The notes beneath the pieces were generated by a model, which was not told the origin of the DNA, did no database searches, and worked only from the letters and a program-made list of their open reading frames with translations. A stretch of DNA of 64,000 nt from Sclerotiophoma versabilis (lineage: Eukaryota; Ascomycota; Dothideomycetes; Pleosporales; Didymellaceae), in contig JAAROD010000004.1 in assembly GCA_012274445.1 (NCBI GenBank), positions 1,550,001-1,614,000 on the forward strand. Reading direction: 5' to 3'. The translations under genes were made by a program, and so were the position numbers. Position 1 is the first letter of the stretch; every line of letters starts with the position of its first letter. Positions 1-9,789 of this stretch are shown piece after piece.

Positions 1-366
1 GCCTGATGGAGGGAAATCTCGTGCAAGCAAATGCTTCCGGACGTCTTTGATGTATTGCACCAGATCCTCAGGTGGGCTGGGGCCATTTCGCCAGGTTGAA
101 GATTCACTATCGAATTGAGTCAGGTCCTCTCGCATGAGCAAATCTAGGACATCCATAATGTCTCGGTTCTTGAACCAGTCCCTCCATGGTTGTGACAATA
201 TGGTCGAGTAAAGATCCGGTGTGCGAGTGTAGAAATCCAGTACGTGGACGCCTCCACACAATGTTTGGAGAAGCCATGAGGAAGTGCTAAACTTCAAAAG
301 TGACTCGACATAGTCGTCAACGTTGCCAAATTCGGCAGGTAGTGGCAGTGGTTGCTCGGGACCCAT
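1..366 (-). CDS. N-terminus of a METTL25/RRNAD1-like methyltransferase (partial)
   Basis: An open frame runs from an ATG at 366 (minus strand) off the left edge of the window, giving the first 122 residues. It begins MGPEQPLPLPAEF and contains LLQTLCGGVHVLDF followed by an acidic and aromatic helical stretch and DIMDVLDLLMREDL. From memory, this LCGGVHxLDFxTRxPDLY region is typical of the N-terminus of fungal METTL25-like proteins, where the SAM-binding Rossmann domain follows. That part lies outside the window, so catalysis cannot be judged. The gene is divergent from the t-SNARE gene that starts at 650, and the two share a promoter region of about 280 bp. The family call is from remembered sequence character only and is moderate. 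The reading frame itself is secure because it has no stop in 366 nt. Confidence 0.5.
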   Translation of the reverse strand, partial: MGPEQPLPLPAEFGNVDDYVESLLKFSTSSWLLQTLCGGVHVLDFYTRTPDLYSTILSQPWRDWFKNRDIMDVLDLLMREDLTQFDSESSTWRNGPSPPEDLVQYIKDVRKHLLARDFPPSG

Positions 367-649
367 GGTATCATCCGTATCCTCTTCCTGGCAGCTTCGG
401 TCTGAATTGTCTCTGGAATCTGTGTATCCCTAACCGCATGGCAGTGATTATGGTCTTTCTTCGCCCTGACTCGTGGGGCTTTTTTGATAGTGTGTGGCCC
501 GTGCACACTAGCTCTCTTGCGGCTTCTGGGGTATCGCCGGCGCATCCTCAGCACCCCCGAACTCCGCCGCAACAGCAACAACACGTCATTTACATAACTC
601 CCTCTTGTTTCTGCGCCGTTCCAGCGATTGAAATTAGCATCTTCTCGCA

Positions 650-1462
650 ATGATGTCCTCAACGAATGACGAAGACCCGTTCCTCCAGGTCCAGGCGTAA
701 GCATCTTCAACTGTATGTAGGCAGCTCAATTGACACATGTCAGAGATGTACTCTCAGCACTCAACACGTCGCGTCCACTGTTCAAATCTTACCTGCGCAT
801 ACGATCATCAGCATCGTCGGCGAGTAGTCCAGAGCTTCGGGAAGCTCGCCAGGAGCTCGAACAGACCCTCCAGGACCTCAGCCAAGACCTCGAAGACCTC
901 GTCGAAAGTGTCAAAGCTGTCGAACACGACCCCTACAAGTTTGGACTCGAGATAGATGAGGTGGAGCGACGCAGAAGACTGGTCAAGGAGGTGGGCGATG
1001 AGATCGAGAACATGCACGAGGCGCTGCAGCAGACAGTGCAGGACGCGCAGAAGAAGGGCAATATGCTGCCAGATCCGGATTCGTTCGAGGATGAAGACAA
1101 CTATGCGCAGTTTGAGCAAGAGCAGCAGATGCAGATCATGAACGACCAGGACGAGGCTCTTGATGGTGTTTTCCGGACCGTTGGCAACCTCCGTATGCAA
1201 GCCGACGACATGGGTCGCGAACTAGAGGAGCAGGGTGAGATGCTCAAGGACGTTGATACAGTGGCCGACAGAGTTGGCGGAAAGCTGCAGACGGGCATGA
1301 AGAAGGTCAATCATATCATCAGAAAGAACGAGGGTAGGTGCCCTCATCACATCTGCGTTGAGCTCTGCTGACATTGTTCGCCAAGACAAGTGGTCGAGCT
1401 GTTGTATTGCGGTTCTGATTTTCGTCCTGATCCTACTCCTGGTGTTGCTCCTCGTACTATGA
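650..1462 (+). CDS. TLG1: Tlg1/syntaxin-6-type t-SNARE
   Basis: Three exons (650-696, 744-1333, 1386-1462) give 237 residues; introns are GTAAGC...CAG and GTAGGT...AAG. Two in-frame ATGs (650 and 653) are possible starts. The N-terminal half (about residues 16-105) is the helical syntaxin-6 N-terminal domain. A SNARE helix starts near DEALDGVFRTVGNLRMQADD and continues through ELEEQGEMLKDVD, whose glutamine fits the zero layer of a Qc-SNARE. The last exon encodes a KWSS linker and an almost entirely hydrophobic tail anchor ending in a run of Leu/Val, as expected for a tail-anchored protein of the late Golgi and endosome. Tlg1 family proteins act in endosome-to-Golgi fusion with Tlg2, Vti1 and a v-SNARE. 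The length fits the family. The anchor exon is visible only after splicing, because the unspliced frame stops at 1371. Confidence 0.88.
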
Positions 1463-2337
1463 GCCAAGCCATCACCCACCATCCACCATACCGGAAACTG
1501 CAGACGCGTATGTTGACGATTCGTCGACCATCAGAGAGGTCGCTGCAAGGTCCAGGCTGGGCTCGAGAAAGTCTTCTATATACTGTAGGTCTTGGATTGA
1601 GTATCCGCCATATACGTCACACGTGTTGACGGAGATTCTCCGCAACAATGCCGAAAATCTACCGCCGACAGTATGTGTCGCAGAGGCTTGTTCGCAATAT
1701 CATTGTACCGAGTGCAGACGGAGCAGATACCATGATGAGGTCGCATCTGTCTTAGCACGTCACAGATACAGCGTGGGTGTGCATTCTGCACTAGCTTGTC
1801 ACTTGGGTCGCGACTTCGACATGGAACCCCGATCCCCGCCACCTGCGCAAGCACGAGGTCAAACGCAACTGACGAAGGGTCGCATATGGTTCGATCATGG
1901 GCTCTAGCGCGTTGATGAAGGGGCAGTCACGTCTTCTACCCGACAACATTCCTTGGTGGTCGTACAAGCGTCCCACCTCGCAATTTGCCAGAGCATCGCT
2001 TGAACAGCCCTTTGGAATGCAGATAGCGCTATTCCACTGGTTTTTACCACCGCATGGCTATTGTCACGGTTACCGAAACATTGTCGATCTGACAACTTCA
2101 CAGCTGCATCAACTCAGCCTTTGCTACACTACAACAGTCTCAGTTGCAGCATCAACGTTCTGTTTGTGAATCTTCCTTTTCAGGCATTACCGGACAGTTC
2201 AACGGTTTCTTTACAGCAGTACTTTCGGCATGCTCTCGAAATTGACGGCGCCCTGAATTCTGCGCAAACCCGATAGTGACTCTGCTACTGGATCAAGAGT
2301 CTTAGAGCCGACCCTTCAAGCTGCACACCATCCCTCC
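1463..2337. other. Intergenic region, 875 bp
   Basis: This lies between the t-SNARE gene and the four-TM gene, both on the plus strand. Short frames here have no domain, no splice support and no consistent coding bias. It probably holds the terminator of the first gene and the promoter of the second. I see no repeats or RNA gene. Confidence 0.5.
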
Positions 2338-4337
2338 ATGGCAAGACTGAATCGCCTCAGTCGCATCAGCGACAAATCGTTTCAAGTGCCTGCTGCGACT
2401 GAACCAAAGCTAGTCGCCTTCAAAACCAGCAATCCAGCCCCTCATCGGCAACTCAGCTTACTCGCTATAACGATCATCTTAAATACGCTACTCTGGAGCT
2501 CTGTTGTATGCGCTGTCGTTGCTCTCTTTCAGATTGCGTCCGATTCCAAAGATCATTCAAACTTGCTACCCGGTATACTAACACTCGTCTCGGTCAGCAG
2601 CGTTACGTCTCCCCCAAAGATCTTTGACTGACTAATCTAGGCCACCGTAACGACAGCGTATACAGTCGTACACACGACATACTCCGTCAAGCAGAGGGCC
2701 CTTACCTACCAACAACTAGATCTTGCCACGATCAAAAAGACAACTTACATCGCCAATCGCTTGGTAGTCTCGCTATGTGTTTTGTGGCTGCTGACGGCAG
2801 GTTGGAACATGATCCTGGTAGCTAGAAGGCCTAGCTGCCTGCCTAACGAGCTTGATGGCCAGAGCTGGGAAGCTGGCATTACGTGCCTTATCAGTCGTGT
2901 GGGCATGGCTTTGGCTATGATCGCACTGTGAGTAGTTGCCAAAATTGTTTCTTGACCTCTGAACTAACTTGTGTGCGCAGTGTCGCGTCGTTGATTTTGT
3001 TTGGCATGATGGCTGCTGTGCGGCGTCCTTTCGAAGCCCATCTTTTCGCATACGGTCAACGCCTACCAAACAACAATGAACCTACGACGCCCGCATCTCG
3101 GAGATCGTCGGAAGATCAGGCTGCGACCGAAAAGCTGGTTCCGGAAAGCGGCATGCATGCCTACAGGCACACCAGGAGCACGTCAAACTTCACAAATGCG
3201 GATGTCGAAACCTTGGATTTGAATGCCAGCAGCCGACCTAATTCGATCAGACAGTCTTCACCAACACACGACCGCATTGGAGTATTTACCTCACCATTCG
3301 CACCACCACCTCTTCCCCCAGCTTTCATGATTTCAGTGGAGAGCCCATCGCTCCAATACCACACACCTACGTCGGATCCTTTCGCGCACCGCCGGCGGTT
3401 GTCGCTCACACCTCGTACCGATGCGCTGCTTGCTCCAGCGGCATACGTACCATACTCTATACCCATCGAGTTCTCAGCGTCCGCACAACGTGCTGTGTAC
3501 CCTGATGCGGCAGCTCCCTACCGACCGATAAGTGCATCCCGTTCTCAGCCTCACCTACGCAGTATGAGCAGCTTCTCCAAGAGGCACCACTACTCCCGAT
3601 CTTCGGTATCTCTATCGCGTCCGTACCGCCTTAGCTCTTTGAACCCCACAGCACACGTTGAGTGCAGCTCGCGCAGTGATACTCTGAATTCGTCTGGCGG
3701 CATTTCCGAGACGGGAGAGAGTCCAAACTCCAAGTCGGGCAAGTCGGGCACGTCAAGCACTGACAAGCGAGCAAGTGCGGCGGAGATAGTGTATGCGATT
3801 GCGAACAACACTCCGATACCCGGGACGGACCAATCAAGCCCACGCAAGCACTGGCGCACTGTCAGCGCACCAGACGTCAGGCGCGGTGCTCAGCAGGCAC
3901 AAGCGCAGGCACCGGCACCGGCACACTCAGGCCAGCGCATGGCTATGGGCTGGAAGCCCAAACTGTCCAAAACCAAATCTTCGACGGTGCTCCGAAAACC
4001 CATGTCCATCAACATCAACCAGCTCGTGCGATCAGCGTCGGCGGAGCTGCTGGGCCGCTTTGGGCCCGTGGCGAGCGCCGATGCCGAGAACAGGGATATG
4101 GCATGGAAGAAGGATTTTGAGCGCGAGATGGAAGAGCGGTTGAATAATTTGCATGTACTTCCGTTCCCTTCGAAGAGTGCTGCGGAGAGTGCTTTGGGCA
4201 GGAAGAGTATGAGTACCGATGGGGATACGCTGCGGGAGAGCTATGATGCGGGGAGTTTGCAGGACGAGATGAGGTTTGAGGATGCAAAGGAGGTGTTGGG
4301 TGGGAGGCCTGTGAGCAGGGAGATTGCGTTTGTGTAG
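2338..4337 (+). CDS. Four-TM membrane protein with long Ser-rich tail
   Basis: Three exons (2338-2592, 2641-2927, 2981-4337) give 632 residues. Introns begin GTCAGC and GTGAGT, end in TAG and CAG, and keep the frame. Four hydrophobic segments lie in the first 230 residues: near LLAITIILNTLLWSSVVCAV, LLPGILTLVSATVTTAYTVV, LVVSLCVLWLLTAGW, and GMALAMIALVASLILFGMMA. The remaining 400 residues are polar, rich in Ser, Pro and Arg, and look disordered. They contain RKHWRTVSAPDVR, a basic-Ser motif of the kind seen at phosphorylation sites, and an acidic C-terminus. I do not recognise a named family. The layout (a short four-helix membrane domain plus a cytosolic disordered tail) suggests a plasma-membrane or vacuolar scaffold, but that is inference. 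Short tandem repeats follow directly after the stop codon. Confidence 0.75.
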
Positions 4338-4340
4338 TGG

Positions 4341-4465
4341 TGCCTTGTAGCGGTGCCTTGTAGCGGTGCGTATTAAAGCGGTGCATTTAATAGCGTTGCA
4401 TCGGTATAGCGTTGGGTTTGTGTAGTGTTGGATTTGTGTAGTGTTGGGTTTATATAGTGTTGTAG
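4341..4465. repeat. Short imperfect tandem repeats in a 3' region
   Basis: Two copies of a 13-bp unit (tgccttgtagcgg) are followed by degenerate variants. Then come about three copies of a 15-bp unit of the form gtagtgttgggtttgt. They lie in the 240 bp between the stop codon of the four-TM gene and the stop codon of the convergent aminotransferase gene, so they are probably UTR or intergenic minisatellite. Confidence 0.7.
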
Positions 4466-4575
4466 AGATGTCTCGTAGAATGATCATCATGGCAGGTATC
4501 AAGATAGCGAGCAGCAGTATAATCGTCGACGTCGACGTATACAGTGCAATGTAGTAGTGAAATTATGTAATATAC

Positions 4576-6480
4576 CTAACACATCCCCGTCAACACAGCC
4601 ATACCGGCAACATGATCCAGACGCTCGGCCTCGTCCTCTTCCAACAACGCGTCAATGACGCTCTTCTTCTTGATGCGCCAAAAGGCCTGCGCGCCATCTG
4701 CAAAGCGCTTGCTAATCGGCTTGACATGGTCGGCGGGACAGGCTGCAAAGCACAGCCTCATGCAGTTGTACGCGTCCTTTTCGCGTATCTCCTGGGTCGG
4801 GGCAAACATGCTGCCCGGGGCGACGAGGCACAGGTAGGGCTTCTGGGTCCAGAAGACCCACAGGGCCTGGCTGAGGCGGGGGTGCGGCACGGCGTCGGCG
4901 AGCGGGTGCGTGGTGAAGTCGAAGCGCACCCAGACGAACATGCCGCCGAGCGGGCGCACAAAGGAGTAGATGTGCGTCTTTTCGACCACGGCCCATTCGT
5001 CGTCCGAGTCGGCGACGAAGCCGAGCGAGCGGCGTCGCCCGGACTTGACGAGGGTGCGGCCCGTGTCCAGGGCGTCGCACATGGTCTGCATGCGGCGCTC
5101 GTAGTTGCCGCGCAGGCCCTCGAGCCAGCGCACCCAGCCGTCGACCTTCCAGCCGCGGCCGTCGGCGGCGCCGCCACGGCCCGGGTCGTTGGCGCTGTTG
5201 GGGCCGACGAGCAGCTCGGCAATCATGGACTGCACGAAGCCCGAGGGCTGCTGGGTGGATGTCTCGGTGATGCGCAGGATGCGTTCTGCGAGCGCGGGCT
5301 GGGTGGTGATCCATCCCAGGCGACAGCCCGGGGCGACGGTCTTGGAGAAGGTGTCGAGCCGGACAACGCGGCCTTGGTAGTCGACGCTGAGGTAGGAGGG
5401 GATCAGGCTGTCGAGGAAGGCGAAGCCGGAGGACTTGTTTGGCGCGGCGTTGACGAGGCCAGGTGTGGAGGAGGGGAACTGCAGGTACCAGTACGGGTCG
5501 TCTTCGATGATGACAATGTCGTACTTGACGCAGACAGCGTAGATTTCGGTGCGGCGGGCGACGGAGAGGGTGCCGGAGGTGGGGTTCTGGCCGATGGTGA
5601 CGGTGTAGAGGAGGTGTGGGCGGCGGCCGTTGGAGAGGTCCCAGTTGGCCATGACGTCGTCGAGACCGCCAGGGCCCGTGGCCAGCATGCCCTCGTCGTC
5701 GATCCTGACGGGCGCAATGTTCAGGCCGCGCGGGCGGGCGGTCTGGATGGCGTTCATGTAGGCATACTCCTCGCACAGCAGGCCCGGGCGCTCGCTGACG
5801 GGGTCGTGCTCGGCCGACCACTCGTTGCTGAGGGCCTGGATGGTCTTGGAGAAGCCGTCGGTGGAGCCGCAGGTGAGGATGACCTCGGGCCCGTTCTTGT
5901 AGGGCACGAAGGGGTGCAGGTTCTCGCGCGTGAACTGGCGGATGAAGTGGTAGAGCGGCGGGTAGCCCTGGGCCTGGCCGTACTGCAGCGCAGACATCAG
6001 GTCGATCTTGTGCAGCGGGTCGGGCGTGTGCGAGTCGTGCGGGACCAGCAGGCGGGCGGCGGGCGGCTCATGGTGCTTGTGCTCGTGCTCGTGCTTGCCC
6101 GCGTCCTTGCTGGCAGCTCTGGCGCTCGAGAGGCTCAGCTCGTGCAGGCGGGCGGTGGGCGGGTCGTCGGCGGGCGGGTCGACGGGCGTGTTGGGCGTGG
6201 GCGTCCATCGGTCGGGGTGGGAGACGCGGGCCTCGAGGGTGTCGTAGGGGAAGTACTTGTCGTTGGGCAGCCCTGGCCGCCGTCAGCCACAGGTTCCAGC
6301 AAACGGGCCGCCGAGCGCGGACTGCTCACCTCCCGCCAATTGGGCGATTCCCGGGATGGTGAAGTACTTGTAGAACTTCTTCACGCTCGACGCCTCGCGC
6401 GCCTTTGTGCTGCGCGACAGGTGGTGCGACAGGTCGACGGGCTCGGGGAAGCTCGCTGGGTCGGTCGTGTAGGCGGCCAT
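4576..6480 (-). CDS. Aro8-like class I PLP-dependent aminotransferase
   Basis: Two exons (6330-6480 and 4576-6272, 57-nt intron) give 615 residues from MAAYTTDPASF. The fold is aminotransferase class I/II. YGQAQGYPPLYHFI matches the usual Y-x-x-x-G-x-x-x-L segment, TCGSTDGFSKTIQAL the cofactor phosphate region, and IIEDDPYWYLQF the pyridine-binding Asp with its Tyr. DTFSKTVAPGCRLGW contains the PLP Schiff-base lysine, and a C-terminal CMRLCFA stretch supplies the carboxylate-binding Arg. This layout is typical of fungal Aro8-type aromatic aminotransferases (Phe, Tyr and Trp with 2-oxoglutarate; also 2-aminoadipate). A His-rich linker (KHEHEHKHHE) near residue 110 is extra to the catalytic core. 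The coding sequence is strikingly GC-rich at third positions compared with its neighbours. The specific substrate is not determined by the sequence. Confidence 0.88.
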
Positions 6481-7170
6481 GGTGGCGGTCCGGCCGGCAA
6501 GCACTGCGTCTGCGTCTTGTGTCTCTGGCAGTCTCGGCTGCTATGTAGTAAGACAAGCCCACAGCAGTGCAATTGTCTGGGCAGTCGATGCAGTGCAGCA
6601 GCCAGGAAGGAGGACTGCCCTCGTCCGCGACCGTTGTCCGTTGCCGTTAGCCGCGGGAGCGATAAGGCGCGCTGATTAGAAAGCACCTCCACCCCGAATC
6701 GTGACGACATCCTGGAGAGGACGACGACATGCTGCTAGCCGCACGCACCAGCTGGAAGAGGGACCTGCGCGGCCATGACCACGGCGCCCCTGATGCTCGC
6801 CAGCTGGCTGCGCCCTTCAACGCCGCCTTGTCTCGCAGTGACGCCTTCCTGCAGGTACTCGGAGGCTGCTTAGCGCCTCGTGGAGCCGGCTGCGTGCCAC
6901 GCCGGCTGCGCTGCGTCGCGCCCCGAAGCGTGAGCCTCAAGCTTCCGGGGCTTCCAGTGCCCTCCCTTCTTGAACATCTGCAGCCTTTGCACGTCTTTGC
7001 ACCCTCGGTCTTCTTCTCTGGCCTTCTACTACTTTTACTTGTCGCCGCTCTCGACTGCCATCAGCAGCTCCGAGCTCAGCTCCTCCCCGCCTACTTCCTA
7101 TCGATAAGCACCACCGACGCCCAATCTGTCGTCACCCACCTCCCGCCACGACCTGACCTTGCTCCCGGAC
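6481..7170. promoter_or_regulatory. Divergent promoter region (aminotransferase / LCCL protein)
   Basis: This 690-bp stretch separates two divergent genes. The last 200 bp before the LCCL start are pyrimidine-rich on the plus strand (runs of ct and tcc), as is common in fungal 5' leaders. Short frames here lack domains and use non-ATG starts. I could not identify a TATA box or a specific operator. Confidence 0.45.
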
Positions 7171-9078
7171 ATGAGCCCAGACCGCCATGTCGACGACGAG
7201 CGCGCACCGCCTCAGGTCTACCGTGACGACGAACTCGTCCCAATTGATCCTGAGGAAGCTGTAGTTGTTGATCCTGACGAAGCCGTAATTATTGACCCTG
7301 CCGAAGCCTCCGACGAGGAAGAGTACCCACCGCATCATGCCAGCAAATACGTACCGCCGCGGTTGCAGCGTGCTTGGATCTCTGTAAAAACCTGGGTGAA
7401 GGGCCCGCAGCCATCACGGCCCTGGAAGATTCATCCATTCCTACCCAACATCCAGACTGCGCCCATACGGTTTATAGACAGCTTCTTTCCCAAAAGGAAA
7501 CACAAGCTCGGGCTGTTGATTGCCTTCTATGCTGCTTGGATCCTCAGTTTCGCATTAGTCCTGCACAAGAGTGCCTTCTCCGCGGATGTACCAGGCTACG
7601 GGGCTCCGGTAAGGATTGGCTGTACCCAACGCTTCTGGAGCGATGGCAACGGGTGTGGCCTGAACGGGGACTCATGCCGTCCTTTCGAAAATGCCACAAT
7701 GCCTTTCCGCTGTCCCGCGAACTGTAAGCGCGTACAATTGCTGAATCCCCATGCTGTAGGCGATTACGTTGCAAACTACCGTCAATTAGTTATCGGAGGC
7801 CCCACAGACGAGGAAGAAACATTGGAAAACACATACTATCGCGCCGACTCCTTCATCTGCGGCGCCGCCATCCACGCCGGCTTCATCAGTGACAAGTCAG
7901 GTGGCTGCGGTGTGGTCTCCATGGTCGGCGAGAAATCATCCTACCCCAGCCTCAGGCGCAACCATATCAAGTCCATCGCCTTCGACTCTTACTTCCCCAA
8001 ATCCTTCTCCTTCCTCCAAGGCACCTCCGCCCAATGCCGAGACCTGCGCTGGCCCCTCCTCGGTGTCTCGTTAACATTCACAGTCCTGCTCTCCCTCTTC
8101 ACCACCGCACCCTCCGTATTCTTCCCCTCCATCTTCTTAGGCATATTCTTCCACGTCGCACTCGCCTCCGACCCACCTAGCTTGACAGACTACTACGCCC
8201 TGGTATCCATCTGTCTTGGCCGCTTGCTGCCCGCGAGCTTCTGCATGTACGCCGTGTACCGCTTCGCCGTCTCCCGTACCCTGCACGGTCTTAACGCGCA
8301 GTTCGAAAAAACAATCCTCTGGTTGGGAGGCTGCTGGGTTGGCGCACTGAACAACTACACTTTCGACAAGATCCCCATCGAGCGCTTGACACCCCACGAT
8401 CTGAAGAACCAGCCTGGCGCCGTGCCCGCTTTGATCATCGTCGTGCTGTGCCTCTTCTCCATCGCGTTACTGCAAGCGTGGTGTCTGCGCATTGAGGGTC
8501 GCCTGCCCAAGTATTTGGGACTCTACGCCATTTTCGTCGCCTTCTTGCTCCTACTCGTCGCAGTTCCCAAGATGAACGTCCGCATCCACCACTACATCCT
8601 CGGCCTGCTGCTTGTCCCGGGAACGTCGATGCAAACCCGACCCTCCCTTCTATTCCAAGGCATACTAGTCGGCCTGTTCATCAACGGCATCGCGCGCTGG
8701 GGATTCGATTCCATACTCCAAACCCCCAACGAACTGCGAGGTGACGGGCCGATTAGCAGTCTCCTCCCCGTCATCACCGCCCCCATCATCCACATGAACC
8801 ACCACCACCTGCACATCAAGCCGAACATCACGTTCGAATGGACACTGCCATTTCCCACGCACTACGACGGCCTCAGCATCTTAGTCAACGACGTCGAGAG
8901 GTACCGCGGTTATGCAGACAGTGGGCTGCAGAGCTGGACATGGGTCAGGCATATGAAAGAGGTACCTGAGTATTTCCGTTTCGCGTATCTGAACGGTGGG
9001 GCCCGAGGCGATTACACTAAGGCGGGCTCGTGGGGCGCCGAAGGCGGGTGGACGGATATGCCACGGGGGCCATCTTAG
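7171..9078 (+). CDS. LCCL-domain multi-TM membrane protein
   Basis: A single exon of 635 residues starts at the ATG at 7171 (MSPDRHVDDER); the open frame extends slightly upstream only through a TTG. The acidic N-terminus has the internal repeat VVVDPDEAV / VIIDPAEA. One TM helix follows at LLIAFYAAWILSFALVL. The LCCL domain then runs from about residue 150 to 265, with cysteines in GCTQRFWSDGNGCGLNG, FRCPANC, YRADSFICGAAIHAG and KSGGCGVVSM. A cluster of further TM helices follows from about residue 290 to 500 (LLGVSLTFTVLLSLFT onward), then a soluble C-terminal part with HMNHHHLHIK. LCCL domains are extracytoplasmic disulfide modules, and fungal members with this TM layout are known but poorly characterised. 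No catalytic residues are recognisable. Confidence 0.9.
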   Translation: MSPDRHVDDERAPPQVYRDDELVPIDPEEAVVVDPDEAVIIDPAEASDEEEYPPHHASKYVPPRLQRAWISVKTWVKGPQPSRPWKIHPFLPNIQTAPIRFIDSFFPKRKHKLGLLIAFYAAWILSFALVLHKSAFSADVPGYGAPVRIGCTQRFWSDGNGCGLNGDSCRPFENATMPFRCPANCKRVQLLNPHAVGDYVANYRQLVIGGPTDEEETLENTYYRADSFICGAAIHAGFISDKSGGCGVVSMVGEKSSYPSLRRNHIKSIAFDSYFPKSFSFLQGTSAQCRDLRWPLLGVSLTFTVLLSLFTTAPSVFFPSIFLGIFFHVALASDPPSLTDYYALVSICLGRLLPASFCMYAVYRFAVSRTLHGLNAQFEKTILWLGGCWVGALNNYTFDKIPIERLTPHDLKNQPGAVPALIIVVLCLFSIALLQAWCLRIEGRLPKYLGLYAIFVAFLLLLVAVPKMNVRIHHYILGLLLVPGTSMQTRPSLLFQGILVGLFINGIARWGFDSILQTPNELRGDGPISSLLPVITAPIIHMNHHHLHIKPNITFEWTLPFPTHYDGLSILVNDVERYRGYADSGLQSWTWVRHMKEVPEYFRFAYLNGGARGDYTKAGSWGAEGGWTDMPRGPS

Positions 9079-9241
9079 AGCAGCGCACGTGGAAGTGAGT
9101 CTGGATAGATAAATAGCATTCGTAGCTGCCAAAATATCAAGGCCGTCTAACACTCCATTTGTACACCCCGCAGGTCTGGAGCCCTTGCTAGGGATTACTT
9201 GCGGCACCGACTTGCTGACTCAATTCTGACTTCCAACCCCA

Positions 9242-9457
9242 GATCTTGATACGCTGAGCACAATGCGTTCGCGCCTAATCAAAAGCAACGGCGCTAGCAG
9301 AGGCCGACAAAGCGAGAAGTCCGATATCTGACCCGGCCCTGACCTCTGCTTCTCAACCCAAACTTGAGACCTTGATACGCTGCGATATAATGCTTTCGCG
9401 CCCAATCAGAACGCAACGGTGCTAGTAGAGGCCGACGAAGCGAGAAGACCGATATCT
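9242..9457. repeat. Direct duplication of an ~88-bp unit with C/T and G/A differences
   Basis: Copy 1 at 9242-9329 and copy 2 at 9368-9457 both begin ga(t/c)cttgatacgctg and end gag(a)agxccgatatct. Several differences are transitions, such as cggcgctagcag against cggtgctagtag and gacaaagcg against gacgaagcg. The copies are too short to be a recognisable transposon, and neither encodes protein. They sit in the gap between the LCCL gene and the aldo-keto reductase gene. Confidence 0.8.
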
Positions 9458-9705
9458 ATCAACGGACTTAACACGGACCGGAGACCCACTTTGGTGGTGA
9501 TGTCTCCAGGGTTCATTGTGGGGCTGACCGTAACAGCATCGCGGCAGCTCTCCACCGCGCTCTATAGAGTGGAGCTTGGGCAATCGAAGCAGCGGTCCGG
9601 AGATGGTGCAATGGACAGCACGATTGGCAGGGACGGTATAAGTAAACATGTCTTCCGCCTGGCGCACCAAGCCAACAGGTAGCCTACGAATTGAAGACCA
9701 AGTTA

Positions 9706-9765
9706 ACCCAATACCCTATACAAACATTAAGCCTTACCCAATACCCTATACAAACGTCAAGCCTT
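9706..9765. repeat. 30-bp tandem duplication just upstream of the AKR gene
   Basis: Two adjacent copies of acccaataccctatacaaac followed by (a/g)t(t/c)aagcctt, period 30, lie 25 bp before the start codon of the aldo-keto reductase. The copies differ at two transition positions. The location is in the presumed 5' UTR or core promoter. Confidence 0.85.
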
Positions 9766-9789
9766 ACACTACACTACACCACCCGCATC

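Noticed and set aside
294..710. A 138-codon minus-strand frame over the divergent promoter and the t-SNARE first exon
   Set aside because: It overlaps both neighbouring genes' starts in another frame and lacks any domain.
4712..5821. A 369-codon Arg/Pro-rich minus-strand ORF
   Set aside because: It is an out-of-frame shadow of the aminotransferase with low-complexity composition.
4612..6675. A 687-codon plus-strand ORF antisense to the aminotransferase
   Set aside because: It is Gly/Ala/Val/Arg-rich, has no domain, and mirrors the real gene on the other strand. GC-rich third positions explain the lack of stops.
6729..7226. A 165-codon plus-strand frame upstream of the LCCL gene
   Set aside because: It overlaps the start of the LCCL protein in another frame, is Leu/Ala/Pro-rich, and fits a pyrimidine-rich leader rather than a gene.
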